Positions 42,953 through 52,392 of a stretch of 64,000 nucleotides of DNA are shown in pieces. The DNA is from an uncultured Oscillospiraceae bacterium. Lineage in GTDB: Bacteria; Bacillota; Clostridia; Oscillospirales; Acutalibacteraceae. Positions within the stretch are counted from its first letter, which is position 1, and the number at the start of each line of letters is the position of its first letter. The stretch covers positions 34,341 through 98,340 of the forward strand of contig URPQ01000001.1 in the NCBI GenBank assembly GCA_900549755.1, written 5' to 3'. The position numbers were made by a program, and so were the translations under genes. The notes beneath the pieces were generated by a model, which saw only the letters and a program-made list of their open reading frames with translations, was not told the origin of the DNA and ran no database searches.

Positions 42953-44865
42953 CTTATTTTGCTGCCTGCGGGTACGTTATCAATAAACAGTACCTTTACG
43001 TCATTATCGGCGCAATCCGCCGCTAAAATCATTCCATTTGACTCTACGCCGCAAAGCTTTGCGGGTTTCAGGTTTGCCACCACAATTACCGTGTGTCCTA
43101 TAAGCTCCTCGGGCTTATAATACATAGCGATTCCCGAGGCTACTGTGCGCGATAAGCCGCTGCCGTCGTCAAGGGTCAGCTTTAAAAGCTTTTTAGCCTT
43201 GGGAATAGGCTCGCAAGCCGTAATTTTTGCCGCGCGCAGCTCTACCTTTGCAAAGTCCTCAATTCCTATTTGCTCCATAGTCACAACATTTTCGGCTTTT
43301 TTCTGCTCCGCTGCCTTTTCCGCCGCTATTTCGGCTAAAACCTTTTCCGCATCTAAGCGGGCGAAAAGCGGAGTGGGCGCGCCTACGGAATACTCGGTAA
43401 CAGCGCCGAAAGCAAGCTCTGTGCTGCCGTTATTTAACTGCTCCGCAATTGATTTTGAGCTATCGGGAATAATGGGCGAGAGCATAAGCCCCAAAAGACG
43501 AATACATTCAAGCAGATTGTAAAGCACGTTTTCAAGGTATGCCTTTTTGCTCTCGTCCTTTGCAAGCGCCCAGGGGGCGGTCTCGTCAATATATTTATTG
43601 CAGCGCTTTGCAAGGTTCATAACCGCCTCGCACGCGTCGGCATTGCGGTAATTATCCATAAGCTCATAATACTTTTTAACCGTATCGTTCGCGGTATCAA
43701 TCAGCTCTTTATCGCAACCTTCTGTATTTTCGCCCTTTGCCACCTTGCCGCCGAAATACTTATTCGTCATTGCAATTGAGCGGTTTACAAGGTTGCCGAG
43801 AGTGTTGGCTAAATCGGCATTGTATTTTGTAATAAAGCTTTCGTAGGTTATAGTTCCGTCCTGCGCAAAGGGCATTTCGGAAAGCAGATAATACCTTACC
43901 GCATCTATTCCGAAGCGCTTTGTCATATCGTCGGCGTAAATTGTGTTACCCTTGGATTTTGACATTTTGTCCTCACCCACAAGCAGCCACGGGTGACCCA
44001 AAACCTGCTTCGGCAGCGGAAGCCCCAGCGCCATTAGAATTATGGGCCAGTAAATTGTGTGGAAACGCACTATATCCTTACCAATAACGTGCAGGTCGGC
44101 AGGCCACAGCCTTTCAAACTGCTCTGAGCTGCCGTCGGGGTCATAGCCCACACCCGTAATATAGTTTGAAAGCGCGTCTATCCAAACGTAAATAACGTGC
44201 TTTTCATCAAACGGCACGGGTATGCCCCACTTAAAGGAGCTGCGCGAAATGCAAAGGTCGGAAAGCCCCGGCTTTAAAAAGTTGTTTATCATCTCGTTTT
44301 TGCGGGATTCGGGCTTTATAAAATCGGGGTTCTGCTCGTAATATTCAAGCAGCCGATCCTGATATTTTGAAAGCTTTAGGAAATACGCTTCTTCCTTGGA
44401 ATCTATAACATCTCTGCCGCAGTCGGGGCACTTGCCGTCCACTAACTGCGAGGCGGTAAAGAACGACTCGCAGGGAACGCAGTATTTACCCTCGTAATGC
44501 CCCTTGTAAATATCGCCCTGGTCGTAAAGTTTTTTGAAAATTTTCTGTATTACCTTTTCGTGGTCCTTATCGGTCGTGCGTATAAATTTATCGTAATCGG
44601 TGTTAAGGCTGTTCCACACCTCTTTTATCTGCGCGGCGATCTTATCCACATACTCCTGCGGGCTTATACCCTCTGCCTTGGCGTATTCTTCAATTTTCTG
44701 CCCGTGCTCGTCAGAGCCGGTCTGTAAAAACACGTCAAAGCCCATCATTTTTTTATAGCGCGCTATCATATCCGCCAGCACTATATCGTAAGCGTTGCCG
44801 ATATGCGGCTTTCGCGAGGCATAGGCTATTGCCGTGGTAATGTAAAATTTCTTCTTTTCTGACAT
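42949..44865 (-). CDS. metG: Methionyl-tRNA synthetase
   Basis: 638 aa, the long form. HIGH-like PHIGNAYD near the start, zinc Cys pairs in CVPCESF and CPDCGRD, KMSKS in DKMSKSKGN, the anticodon-binding domain, and a C-terminal EMAP/OB tRNA-binding domain (IGIEDFAKVELRAAKITACE). Charges tRNA-Met in the cytosol. No T-box leader is visible; it lies 16 nt after the upstream gene and so depends on the rlmB-led operon promoter. Confidence 0.97.
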   Translation of the reverse strand: MSEKKKFYITTAIAYASRKPHIGNAYDIVLADMIARYKKMMGFDVFLQTGSDEHGQKIEEYAKAEGISPQEYVDKIAAQIKEVWNSLNTDYDKFIRTTDKDHEKVIQKIFKKLYDQGDIYKGHYEGKYCVPCESFFTASQLVDGKCPDCGRDVIDSKEEAYFLKLSKYQDRLLEYYEQNPDFIKPESRKNEMINNFLKPGLSDLCISRSSFKWGIPVPFDEKHVIYVWIDALSNYITGVGYDPDGSSEQFERLWPADLHVIGKDIVRFHTIYWPIILMALGLPLPKQVLGHPWLLVGEDKMSKSKGNTIYADDMTKRFGIDAVRYYLLSEMPFAQDGTITYESFITKYNADLANTLGNLVNRSIAMTNKYFGGKVAKGENTEGCDKELIDTANDTVKKYYELMDNYRNADACEAVMNLAKRCNKYIDETAPWALAKDESKKAYLENVLYNLLECIRLLGLMLSPIIPDSSKSIAEQLNNGSTELAFGAVTEYSVGAPTPLFARLDAEKVLAEIAAEKAAEQKKAENVVTMEQIGIEDFAKVELRAAKITACEPIPKAKKLLKLTLDDGSGLSRTVASGIAMYYKPEELIGHTVIVVANLKPAKLCGVESNGMILAADCADNDVKVLFIDNVPAGSKIR

Positions 44866-44881
44866 TTTTCTTCCTCCTGTA

Positions 44882-47551
44882 TTACGGTTTACCTGTAAGA
44901 TAAAGTATTGCAGAGACCACCGTGCTTATAAGACAGTAAAGTAATACCGCCGCGCTGCCGAGAACAGAGCCCGAGCCGCTGAACGAGGTGTAGGCGAACA
45001 TAACCACGCCCGCTACACAGCTAAGCGCGTAAAATACCGCCAGTAAAAGGCTTGATTTTTTTATTTTAACCGCGCTGCTCACCAGTGCTGCCAGCGCAAC
45101 GGGGTTACCCTTATACGCGGCGGGGGCGGAGCAATGCTCTGTATATGTTACCGCGTTTTTATACATATGACAGCCGGCTGTGCTCATAACCTTTACCGAA
45201 TCATCGTAAAGCCCCATATAATCGCATATCATTTCTTCCGTCAGGTTCGGGTCGGAGCTGTCTATAAGCATTGTAATACCCATGGCGGATATTTTTCTGA
45301 ATTCCCGCGCAAGCTCGGGCTTTACGGTGTACTGCACGGCAAGCAGGGCGCAAGCCTTATCGTCGGTTGCAACATAAACGGGAAAATACCCCCTGCGTAA
45401 AAGCTTGCGGTCGGTTTCAATACTCGGGACGTCAATTCCGTGCGCCTCCATAAGCGTGCGGTTGCCCACAAATAAAAGCTTGTTGTTTACCCAGCCGGAA
45501 ACACCCATTTTGTCCTCATATTTAACCGTATCGGAATCGGGCATTACAAAGTCGCCCACCGTTCCCGCAATTTTTTTGAATATAGGCGCTAACGGGCTTG
45601 CAAGGCTGTCGGTAAGAGACGCTGCGCGCATTATGGTATCGTCAATGCTGTTATCCGATAAAAGCTGCATATTGTGCAGCGTAACCGTGCCCGAGGGGAA
45701 CAGGTCCTCAGAGCTTAAAACTATGGCGTTTACCTTTTCAAGGTATTCGGCGCCCATTTTTCCCGCTATTTCGGCACCCTTGCGCGCAAGCTTTTTCGAA
45801 GCGGAGTAAAGCGGCATATCGTCTATAAGGAAAAGCACCGGCACGGCGGCAATGCACTGCACCACGGCGGCGCTGTAAAAGCCGTAAAGCATACCGTCAA
45901 AATATGCGGCGCAGGCAAAGCCCAGTATTACCGATAAAAGCAGCGATACCACCGTTATAACAGGCAGCTTGCCGCTGAAATAAACGCGAAACGAGGTGTA
46001 TTTCATATAATCGTCAATATGCGCCGTTCTGCGTGGGGCAGCTGCTAAAACATCGCCCTCAATCGAATTTTTCGCCATAGCAAACGTAACGGCGGGGTCG
46101 TTTATCAGCTTTACCGCGCGTTTCGGCTTGTTGCCCGCTATTTGCCTGAGACCTGTAAGGGTGTGCGCCGCACGGAAAAACGCGGCGACAGAGCGCACTG
46201 ACAGTATAAACGCGGCAAGCAGCAGCATATTAAGCGTTATTTCGTTTTTCAGTATGCCTATAACCGAATAAAGCATTACCGAAAGCGAGGCGGTAACCGC
46301 GAAAATATCGGGCGTTGAAAAGCGGCTGAAAATTTTCGGGACGCTCTTAAACATATCAAGGTTTATAAGTATTATTATACCAAGCACGGCGGTGTATACC
46401 GTCATACTGACTTTTGTCTGCGCAATAAGCAGCGCCGACATAAACGGCAGCTCCGCAAACGCCGTTATAAGCGTTAAAAGCACCGTTGATACACAGCGCA
46501 AAAAGCTGCCGCGCTTAATAAGCGATAATTTCCGCAAAAAGTGCTTTGTTCCGCTTTCGTCTTCAAATTCCTCGGCAGGCTTGTAGTCCTCAAACTCGTT
46601 TTGCTCAAGGCGGGTTTCGGGGTCTGCGTCGTCATCGGTGCTCTCGGGCAGGCGTGACAGCTCACCCGTCAGGTCAATAGACCGTGTTTGCGAGCTTATG
46701 CTGATTCGGGAGGTTGAGTCGCTGTCGGTCACGGGGGTGAATTTAATAGTCGCCGTGCCCGAAATATCGGGCATTTCGACTGCACTCTCACCGCTGTCCG
46801 AATCAATATCCGATATAATGCGCGGCACATTGGTTTGTATATCCCGCGCGGCGGGCATTTTTTCTTCAAATACCTCGCGTTTGGGGGGTTCGGGCACTTT
46901 TTCGGGCGCGGCGGGCTTATTGCGCCCTAAATCGTCAAATTCAATTTCATATTTTTCCGAGAGCCTGTCAAGCGTTTTGGCGCTTTGGTTGTTTAAAATA
47001 TCCGCCACGCTTTCAAGCTTGTAGGTCGGCGTTTCCTTCATTGCCGAGTCGTGCCCCTCATCGTCAATAATAAACGGGCGGCACTTTTCAAGCAGCGATT
47101 TTTCGGGCTTTTTGGGTGCGGCGGGCTTTTCGGGTATTACGGGCTTTTCCGCCGCCTTTTCAGGCTCAGGCTTAGTATTATCAAAAAAATCAAAATCAAA
47201 AAGCGACTCTGAGTTTACCGGGGTGTTTATTTCCGGCACTTCCGGGGCTTTTTGCGGCTCGGGGCGGGTCTTAGGTTCCTCTGCCGCTTTTACCTCAGCG
47301 GGCTTTACAGGCTCCTGTTTTGCCTTTTCTGCCTCCTCCTGCTGTGCCGCAAGCATACGCTTTTTAAGCGCCTCAAGCGCGCCTGTCGGCTCGGCGTTTG
47401 CGGGCGTAAAGCTGTTTTGCCCCAGCACCTCCTCGGGGGTCAGAGCGCCGTGGTTTTGAAATGAATTAAAGGAGTTGCTTTCCCCTAAGCTATCGTTATT
47501 ATCAATAAGTGAAAACAGATCGTCGTTATGCTTTCCCTTATACATCTTCAA
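44882..47551 (-). CDS. P-type-ATPase-like membrane protein with atypical phosphorylation motif
   Basis: 889 aa. The first about 340 residues are cytosolic, disordered and rich in Pro/Glu/Lys/Ala. Then helices and a P-type ATPase core: a cluster like CIAAVPVLFLIDDMPLYSASKKLARKGAEIAGK matches the CPx-helix and the segment before the phosphorylation site, but where DKTGTLT is expected the protein reads VLSSEDLFPSGTVTL, and the GDGxND hinge motif is not found. It is probably a non-pumping relative or one with altered chemistry. The start may be TTG 47551 (AAGGAAG 9 nt upstream) or ATG 47545. It lies between rlmB and metG with short gaps. Confidence 0.72.
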   Translation of the reverse strand: MKMYKGKHNDDLFSLIDNNDSLGESNSFNSFQNHGALTPEEVLGQNSFTPANAEPTGALEALKKRMLAAQQEEAEKAKQEPVKPAEVKAAEEPKTRPEPQKAPEVPEINTPVNSESLFDFDFFDNTKPEPEKAAEKPVIPEKPAAPKKPEKSLLEKCRPFIIDDEGHDSAMKETPTYKLESVADILNNQSAKTLDRLSEKYEIEFDDLGRNKPAAPEKVPEPPKREVFEEKMPAARDIQTNVPRIISDIDSDSGESAVEMPDISGTATIKFTPVTDSDSTSRISISSQTRSIDLTGELSRLPESTDDDADPETRLEQNEFEDYKPAEEFEDESGTKHFLRKLSLIKRGSFLRCVSTVLLTLITAFAELPFMSALLIAQTKVSMTVYTAVLGIIILINLDMFKSVPKIFSRFSTPDIFAVTASLSVMLYSVIGILKNEITLNMLLLAAFILSVRSVAAFFRAAHTLTGLRQIAGNKPKRAVKLINDPAVTFAMAKNSIEGDVLAAAPRRTAHIDDYMKYTSFRVYFSGKLPVITVVSLLLSVILGFACAAYFDGMLYGFYSAAVVQCIAAVPVLFLIDDMPLYSASKKLARKGAEIAGKMGAEYLEKVNAIVLSSEDLFPSGTVTLHNMQLLSDNSIDDTIMRAASLTDSLASPLAPIFKKIAGTVGDFVMPDSDTVKYEDKMGVSGWVNNKLLFVGNRTLMEAHGIDVPSIETDRKLLRRGYFPVYVATDDKACALLAVQYTVKPELAREFRKISAMGITMLIDSSDPNLTEEMICDYMGLYDDSVKVMSTAGCHMYKNAVTYTEHCSAPAAYKGNPVALAALVSSAVKIKKSSLLLAVFYALSCVAGVVMFAYTSFSGSGSVLGSAAVLLYCLISTVVSAILYLTGKP

Positions 47552-47557
47552 TTAAAA

Positions 47558-48313
47558 TCACTTCCTTGGCTTTTTATCGGCATTGCGGCTGCGCACTACC
47601 TCATACATAAGTATTCCCGCCGCAACCGAGGCATTGAGCGAATTTATTTTGCCACACATGGGCAGGCTTATAACCGCATCGCATTTTTTGGCGGTAAGCG
47701 CGCCTATTCCCTTGCCCTCGTTGCCTATAACCAACGCGCAGGGGGTATCAAAATCCGTTCTTGTGTAATCGTCGCCGTCCATATCGGCGCCGAAAACCCA
47801 CACGCCGCGCTGTTTCAGCGCGTCAATCGTGTTCGCAATATTTGTAACTCGCGCCACAGGCACATATTCAAGCGCACCGCAGGCAGCTTTTGCAACCGTA
47901 GCATTGAGCGAAGCACTGCGGCGCTCGGGAATTATCACCCCGTGAACGCCAGTTGCCTCAGCGGTTCTTATAATCGCGCCGAGGTTGTGCGGGTCTTCAA
48001 TTTCATCGCAAATTATTAAAAAGGGCTTTTCGCCGCGCGTTTCCGCCAGCGCAAACATATCCTCCACTGTAGCGTACTCCTGCGAGGCAAACATTACCGC
48101 CACGCCCTGGTGGTTTGCACCGCCGCAGTAATAATCCAGCTTTTGCGGGCTTATTTCCTTTATAAGTATGCCTTTAGCGCGGCATTTTGCTATTATCGCC
48201 GTAACAGAGCCGCCGCCCGTGCCGTGGGCTACCAAAAGGCGGTCTATCTCCCTGCCCGAGCGCAAAGCCTCAAGCACTGGGTTTCTGCCGCATATTATGT
48301 TACTGTTTTCCAT
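47558..48313 (-). CDS. rlmB: 23S rRNA (guanosine-2'-O)-methyltransferase RlmB-like (SpoU/TrmH family)
   Basis: 251 aa. N-terminal substrate-binding domain (ICGRNPVLEALRSGREIDRLLV), linker, then the SPOUT knot with the three motifs: DPHNLGAIIRTAEATGVHGVIIP, VIGNEGKGIG and ISLPMCGKINSLNASVAAGILMYE. It modifies 23S rRNA G2251 or a close site. First gene of the rlmB-(P-type-like)-metG-tatD operon; TTATAAT near 48340 is the likely -10. Confidence 0.94.
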   Translation of the reverse strand: MENSNIICGRNPVLEALRSGREIDRLLVAHGTGGGSVTAIIAKCRAKGILIKEISPQKLDYYCGGANHQGVAVMFASQEYATVEDMFALAETRGEKPFLIICDEIEDPHNLGAIIRTAEATGVHGVIIPERRSASLNATVAKAACGALEYVPVARVTNIANTIDALKQRGVWVFGADMDGDDYTRTDFDTPCALVIGNEGKGIGALTAKKCDAVISLPMCGKINSLNASVAAGILMYEVVRSRNADKKPRK

Positions 48314-48386
48314 TAGCTTTATCCCATCTATAAATATTCAAAGTTTATTATAACACAACTTTGAAAGGAATTAAATAGGCAATTTA

Positions 48387-48779
48387 TTAAATAATATATT
48401 TAATTCTCAGCGGCTTTTTCATTTGTTTGGTAAAATCTACGGTTGACCTTGTTCCTCTGCTTTTTCCGTCCCAAAAGCAAATCACATAATCGGCTTTTTT
48501 CACCATTTCCGAATTGCGCCGCGGTCCCGCGCTTTTTCCGTACCTTTCCCAATCGGGATAATAATATATACACTTCATTCTGTTTTCGTGCGCATAACGC
48601 TCGCCCAGCTTATCGGCACCCTTTGCACCGCCTGAAATAATTATGATTTTATATTCCTTACGAATATTTTTAAGACACATATCAATATATTTCTTTGCAA
48701 CGCTGTAATCCTCAAAGCTTCTGCACCCCGCTATTAAAACATACTTGGGCGGACGTTTATCGAAAAACATTATTTTCAC
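48387..48779 (-). CDS. DUF2493/YspA-type SLOG-domain protein
   Basis: 130 aa. Rossmann-like SLOG features: VLIAGCRSFEDY, the nucleotide loop SGGAKGADKLGERYA, GPRRNSEMV and FWDGKSRGTRSTVDF. The cpYpsA/YspA SLOG group is thought to bind nucleotide-type ligands and occurs in mobile and defence contexts. Here it stands alone next to small ribbon-helix-helix genes. Ribosome site AGGAAAG precedes the ATG. Confidence 0.85.
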   Translation of the reverse strand: MKIMFFDKRPPKYVLIAGCRSFEDYSVAKKYIDMCLKNIRKEYKIIIISGGAKGADKLGERYAHENRMKCIYYYPDWERYGKSAGPRRNSEMVKKADYVICFWDGKSRGTRSTVDFTKQMKKPLRIKYII

Positions 48780-48878
48780 TTTCCTTTCAGTCTTATTTTA
48801 TACTACTTTATCGCATATTTCAAGATAGTGTTATACATTGTAGTATAATTTCTACAAATAATAAGCTTAGGTGATATT

Positions 48879-49025
48879 ATGAGACCGTTAAAGGAAAAAA
48901 TAAGTATTACAATAGACAGCGATATTTTAGAAATAATACGGGAAGAAGCAGAGCAGGATGACCGCTCGTTATCGCAGTATATCAACATTATTTTAAAAGA
49001 GCATATTAAAGAAAAAGCAAAGTGA
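48879..49025 (+). CDS. Ribbon-helix-helix protein, copy 1 (48 aa)
   Basis: ATG 48879 with AGGTGA 5 nt upstream gives MRPLKEKISITIDSDILEII then REEAEQDDRSLSQYINIILKEHIKEK. The pattern (basic strand, then two helices with SLSQYIN turn) is the MetJ/Arc ribbon-helix-helix DNA-binding fold. A TATAAT (48844-48849) sits inside the dyad TTGTAG-N8-CTACAA (48838-48857), a plausible autoregulatory operator. No toxin partner is visible beside it. It is nearly identical to the gene at 49193. Confidence 0.78.
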   Translation: MRPLKEKISITIDSDILEIIREEAEQDDRSLSQYINIILKEHIKEKAK

Positions 49026-49060
49026 AATTATCAAGTTAAACTAAAAAAGCCTCCCTCTGA
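48909..49060 (+). repeat. Duplicated segment, copy 1 (partner 49241-49393)
   Basis: About 150 bp are nearly identical to 49241-49393 (offset 332 bp, then 333 after one extra A): the last 39 codons of the RHH gene, the stop and the start of the GCCTCCCTCTGA repeat. The promoter regions and first codons differ, so the duplication covers gene body and terminator but not the control region. Confidence 0.9.
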
Positions 49061-49080
49061 CGAGGGAGCCTTTTTTTACG
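49049..49080 (+). terminator. Terminator of the first RHH gene
   Basis: GCCTCCCTCtgacGAGGGAGCC followed by seven T. It is made of the two ends of the intergenic repeat seen at 41128-41257, without its middle. Confidence 0.8.
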
Positions 49081-49192
49081 CCTTCATTATACTTTTATCG
49101 GGTAAAAAACTATATATCAATACAAATATAGGAACTGCAACGACATTTTGGAATACTCGTAGTTTATAATGATTTATAAGGCGGTGTTTAGA

Positions 49193-49357
49193 ATGGAGCA
49201 AAAAGATTTTACAAAAAAGTCAAGGAAAAAAATAAATTTCACAATAGACAGCGATATTTTAGAAATAATACGGGAAGAAGCAGAGCAGGATGACCGCTCG
49301 TTATCGCAGTATATCAACATTATTTTAAAAGAGCATATTAAAGAAAAAGCAAAGTGA
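49193..49357 (+). CDS. Ribbon-helix-helix protein, copy 2 (54 aa)
   Basis: ATG 49193 with AAGGCGG 8 nt upstream is preferred; the in-frame ATG at 49169 lacks a ribosome site. The last 39 residues equal those of the first copy (DSDILEIIREEAEQDD and onward), while the N-terminus differs (MEQKDFTKKSRKKINFT). The basic N-terminal strand contacts DNA in this fold, so the two copies may prefer different operators yet could form mixed dimers. Confidence 0.78.
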   Translation: MEQKDFTKKSRKKINFTIDSDILEIIREEAEQDDRSLSQYINIILKEHIKEKAK

Positions 49358-49393
49358 AATTATCAAGTCAAGCTAAAAAAAGCCTCCCTCTGA
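49241..49393 (+). repeat. Duplicated segment, copy 2 (partner 48909-49060)
   Basis: Second copy of the 150-bp duplication. After AGCCTCCCTCTGA it departs into GCGGC-aac-GCCGC and no T tract, so the terminator of this copy is damaged. Confidence 0.9.
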
Positions 49394-49451
49394 GCGGCAA
49401 CGCCGCTGTCTAATATCTACTATCTAACGTCTAAAATCTAAAGTCTGTGCG

Positions 49452-51254
49452 CTACGATTGCAGCTTTTTAAGCTCGTAAAATCTGCCCTTTTTCGCCATA
49501 AGCTCATCGTATGTACCGTATTCCACACATCTGCCGCCGTCCATAACGGCGATTTTATCTGCGTTCTTTATGGTGGATAGGCGGTGTGCCACAATAAATG
49601 TGGTTCTGTCGGCGGTGAGGTTTTCTATTGCGGTTTGAATTTCCTTTTCGGTTACCGAATCAAGCGCGCTTGTAGCCTCATCGAAAATTATAACGCGCGG
49701 GTTTCTTATTATTGCGCGGGCAATGGAAATTCGCTGCCGCTGACCGCCCGAAAGCTTAGCGCCGTGCTCGCCCACCATAGTGTTTATTCCGTCGGGCAGC
49801 TTTTCAATAACACTTTCAAGCCTTGCCGCCTTTACGGCGTAATCAAGCATATCCTTTGTCACGTTTTTTCTGCCGTAGGTTATGTTTTCCTTTATTGTGC
49901 CCGAAAAAAGTATAGAGCTTTGCGGCACTACCGATATAAATTTTCTGTAAGAGCGCATATTTATTTTATCCGCGTCAATTCCGTCTATTTTAAAGCTGCC
50001 GCTGTCTATTTGGTTAAAGCCTATAACGAGGTTGAGCACCGTTGATTTGCCCGAGCCCGATTCGCCCACAAGCGCCACAGTCTCGCCCGGGCTTACCGTA
50101 AGCGAAAAGCCGTTTAATACAGGCGTGCGGTCGTCGTATTTAAAGCAGACGTCCTTAAACTCATAGCCGCCCTCAAGGTTTTGCATCTTTATTTTTCGGT
50201 CGTTATTCTCAATATCGTGGGAATTAAGTATTTCGCCTATTGAGTTTATAGCCTCGGCACCCTTTGAAATAATGGGCAGCAGCCCCATTATGCTTGAAAC
50301 CTGCCCTATAAGCGCGCCGAAATAGCTTTGATAGAGTGATACGTCGCCTATTGTTATCTGCCCTCTGAACGCCAGAAAGCCCGTAAAGAAAAGGCATATC
50401 ATTTGAAACAGTGAGAACATAACCCAGTTTACCGAGCCGAACACGGCGTATATCTTATCCATTTTGTAGCCGCTTTCGGCTATATCGGTAACACTGGCAG
50501 TGAGCTTTTTAATTTCGTTTTTTTCAAGCGCGTGCGCCCGCGTCACGGGAATAAGCTCCTCCATATCGAGCACATCCGACGCGGTGCTTTCCATTTTCTT
50601 GCGGAAATCGTGGCTTTGCGCCCGCATTTTCTTTTTAAAAATATTGCTCAAAAATACCGCAAAAGGCACGCAGACCAAAAACATAAGAAAAACATATATA
50701 TTCTTGGTTATTACTATTGCAAGCGATATTGCCATATTTGTAACAACGGTAAGCGTGGTGGTGAAAATCTGCCCCGTAAAGTTTTCAATTGCCTCAACAT
50801 CCCGCATTACCTTTGACTGTATCTTGCCCGATTCGGTTTCCTTATGAAAGGTGACGGATAATTGCTGCAGCTTTCTTATCATAGCGCCGCGAAGCCCCGC
50901 CTCAACGCTGCGCTGCGCGCGGCTTAAATATTTCATATGCAGCGTGTGGATGGGAATATTCTGCAAAAGAATTACAACCGTTACCGCGCCGTAAATTATA
51001 AACCTTTTCACGGCGTCATCAGGCTTTTCGGTAGCTATATTTATAACTCCCGCGGTTATAAGCGGCAAAATCCAAGTCGGCGAGGATTTTATAAAAAACA
51101 TTACCGCCGACATTAAAAGATTGCCGTAATTTCCCTTGTAAAAACGAAAAAGCGTTGCTAAAAATCCCCGATTTTCACCGGAATAACAATCAAGCAACGT
51201 TTTTTCTTCTTTTAATATTTTTTCTCTGTCGAACTGTGGCTTTGCCGTTGTCAT
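49452..51254 (-). CDS. ABC exporter half-transporter (MDR/lipid A-like)
   Basis: 600 aa from ATG 51254 (GGGGTG 6 nt upstream; an earlier in-frame start adds a hydrophobic stretch without a ribosome site). Six-helix exporter domain to about residue 330, then ATPase: Walker A GESGSGKST, signature LSGGQRQRISIARAI, Walker B VIIFDEATSALD and His IVAHRLSTI. It acts as a homodimer or with an unlinked partner; no second half-transporter is adjacent. Substrate unknown. Confidence 0.93.
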   Translation of the reverse strand: MTTAKPQFDREKILKEEKTLLDCYSGENRGFLATLFRFYKGNYGNLLMSAVMFFIKSSPTWILPLITAGVINIATEKPDDAVKRFIIYGAVTVVILLQNIPIHTLHMKYLSRAQRSVEAGLRGAMIRKLQQLSVTFHKETESGKIQSKVMRDVEAIENFTGQIFTTTLTVVTNMAISLAIVITKNIYVFLMFLVCVPFAVFLSNIFKKKMRAQSHDFRKKMESTASDVLDMEELIPVTRAHALEKNEIKKLTASVTDIAESGYKMDKIYAVFGSVNWVMFSLFQMICLFFTGFLAFRGQITIGDVSLYQSYFGALIGQVSSIMGLLPIISKGAEAINSIGEILNSHDIENNDRKIKMQNLEGGYEFKDVCFKYDDRTPVLNGFSLTVSPGETVALVGESGSGKSTVLNLVIGFNQIDSGSFKIDGIDADKINMRSYRKFISVVPQSSILFSGTIKENITYGRKNVTKDMLDYAVKAARLESVIEKLPDGINTMVGEHGAKLSGGQRQRISIARAIIRNPRVIIFDEATSALDSVTEKEIQTAIENLTADRTTFIVAHRLSTIKNADKIAVMDGGRCVEYGTYDELMAKKGRFYELKKLQS

Positions 51255-51369
51255 AGCAGACACCCCATTTATAATTTTTAATATTGGGTGTAAACATATT
51301 ACCACAAATAAAAATGAAGTCAATACTTTTTTTAAAATGCTGTTAATTTAAATCTATTTCGGAATAAGG

Positions 51370-52317
51370 CTAATTTTGTAAACCGTTTTTCAAAACGGCT
51401 TTTAAAAATTCCGAGACGGTGCCAAGATATGCTTTTTTATCCGTCATATAGCTCATACCGTGCCCCGCGTCAGGCACCACAAGTATTTTTTTGCCCGCCG
51501 AGCGGCAGTGCTTATGGTTTTCCCTGCCCATATCGCAGGGTACAAAGCGGTCGTCGTCCCCATGGATAAAAAGAACGGGAATATCGCACCCGTCCATAGC
51601 CGCCGCAGCGGACGTTTCCTCAATATCAAAGCCGCCGAAAAGCATACCCCCGAGCCTTACCAGAAAATATGTGGGGAAAGCAGGATAATGCATTTCGCGA
51701 ATAACCTTTTTAATTATTGCCTTTGGCGAGCTGTAACCGCAATCCGCCACTATGCCCACCACGTTTCGCGGCAAATCAAGCCCTGCCGCCATAAGCACGG
51801 TAGCCGCGCCCATTGACATACCGTAAAGCACAATTTCGCAGTCCTTGCCCGCCTTTGACACAACGTAATTCACCCAGGAAAGGCAGTCGCGCCTTTCCTT
51901 TATGCCGAAGGTGAGGCATTTGCCCTCGCTTTTTCCGTGGGCGCGCTGGTCAACAAGCAGCACGTTAAACCCTGCTTCTATGCCGAATTTAAGCCCGCCG
52001 CAAAAATCCCTTTCCGCGCCGCTTCTGTACCCGTGCATCATAATAAGCCACGGCGCGCTCTTATTTGCAAAATAACATTTCCCGAAAAGGCACAGACCGT
52101 CATATGATGTAACGGTGACCTCTTTGTACGGAATTTCAAGCGCCTCGCTTATCATCTGCCTTGCGGCGTCTCTGTAAGGTGCGTATTGCTCGGTATCGGG
52201 CATTTCAAAAAGCGACTCCCTGCTCTGCTTCGGCACAGAAAACGCCAAACGGTAGCAAAAATAAGCCGCCGCGATAATAAGCAAAATTAAAAATAAAATT
52301 ATAAAAGCCGCAACCAT
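51370..52317 (-). CDS. Membrane-anchored alpha/beta hydrolase
   Basis: 315 aa. One N-terminal helix (about 3-25), then a serine hydrolase domain: IMMHGYRSG (oxyanion), DQRAHGKSEGK, elbow GMSMGA (nucleophile Ser), acid in IHGDDDRFVP and His in PDAGHGMS. The YqkD/BAAT-like group of cell-associated esterases. A peptidase-like role is less likely. Monocistronic, ending 115 bp after the ABC exporter start region. Confidence 0.87.
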   Translation of the reverse strand: MVAAFIILFLILLIIAAAYFCYRLAFSVPKQSRESLFEMPDTEQYAPYRDAARQMISEALEIPYKEVTVTSYDGLCLFGKCYFANKSAPWLIMMHGYRSGAERDFCGGLKFGIEAGFNVLLVDQRAHGKSEGKCLTFGIKERRDCLSWVNYVVSKAGKDCEIVLYGMSMGAATVLMAAGLDLPRNVVGIVADCGYSSPKAIIKKVIREMHYPAFPTYFLVRLGGMLFGGFDIEETSAAAAMDGCDIPVLFIHGDDDRFVPCDMGRENHKHCRSAGKKILVVPDAGHGMSYMTDKKAYLGTVSEFLKAVLKNGLQN

Positions 52318-52392
52318 TTAAGGCTGCACCCCCCAAAAAATGAATATAAAGGAAAAATAAGGGCAAAATTTACATATAAAAGAAGGTGGATT

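Noticed and set aside
48387..49357. Toxin-antitoxin locus formed by the SLOG protein and RHH genes.
   Set aside because: The SLOG gene is divergent, has no toxin-like features, and no toxin frame follows either RHH gene.
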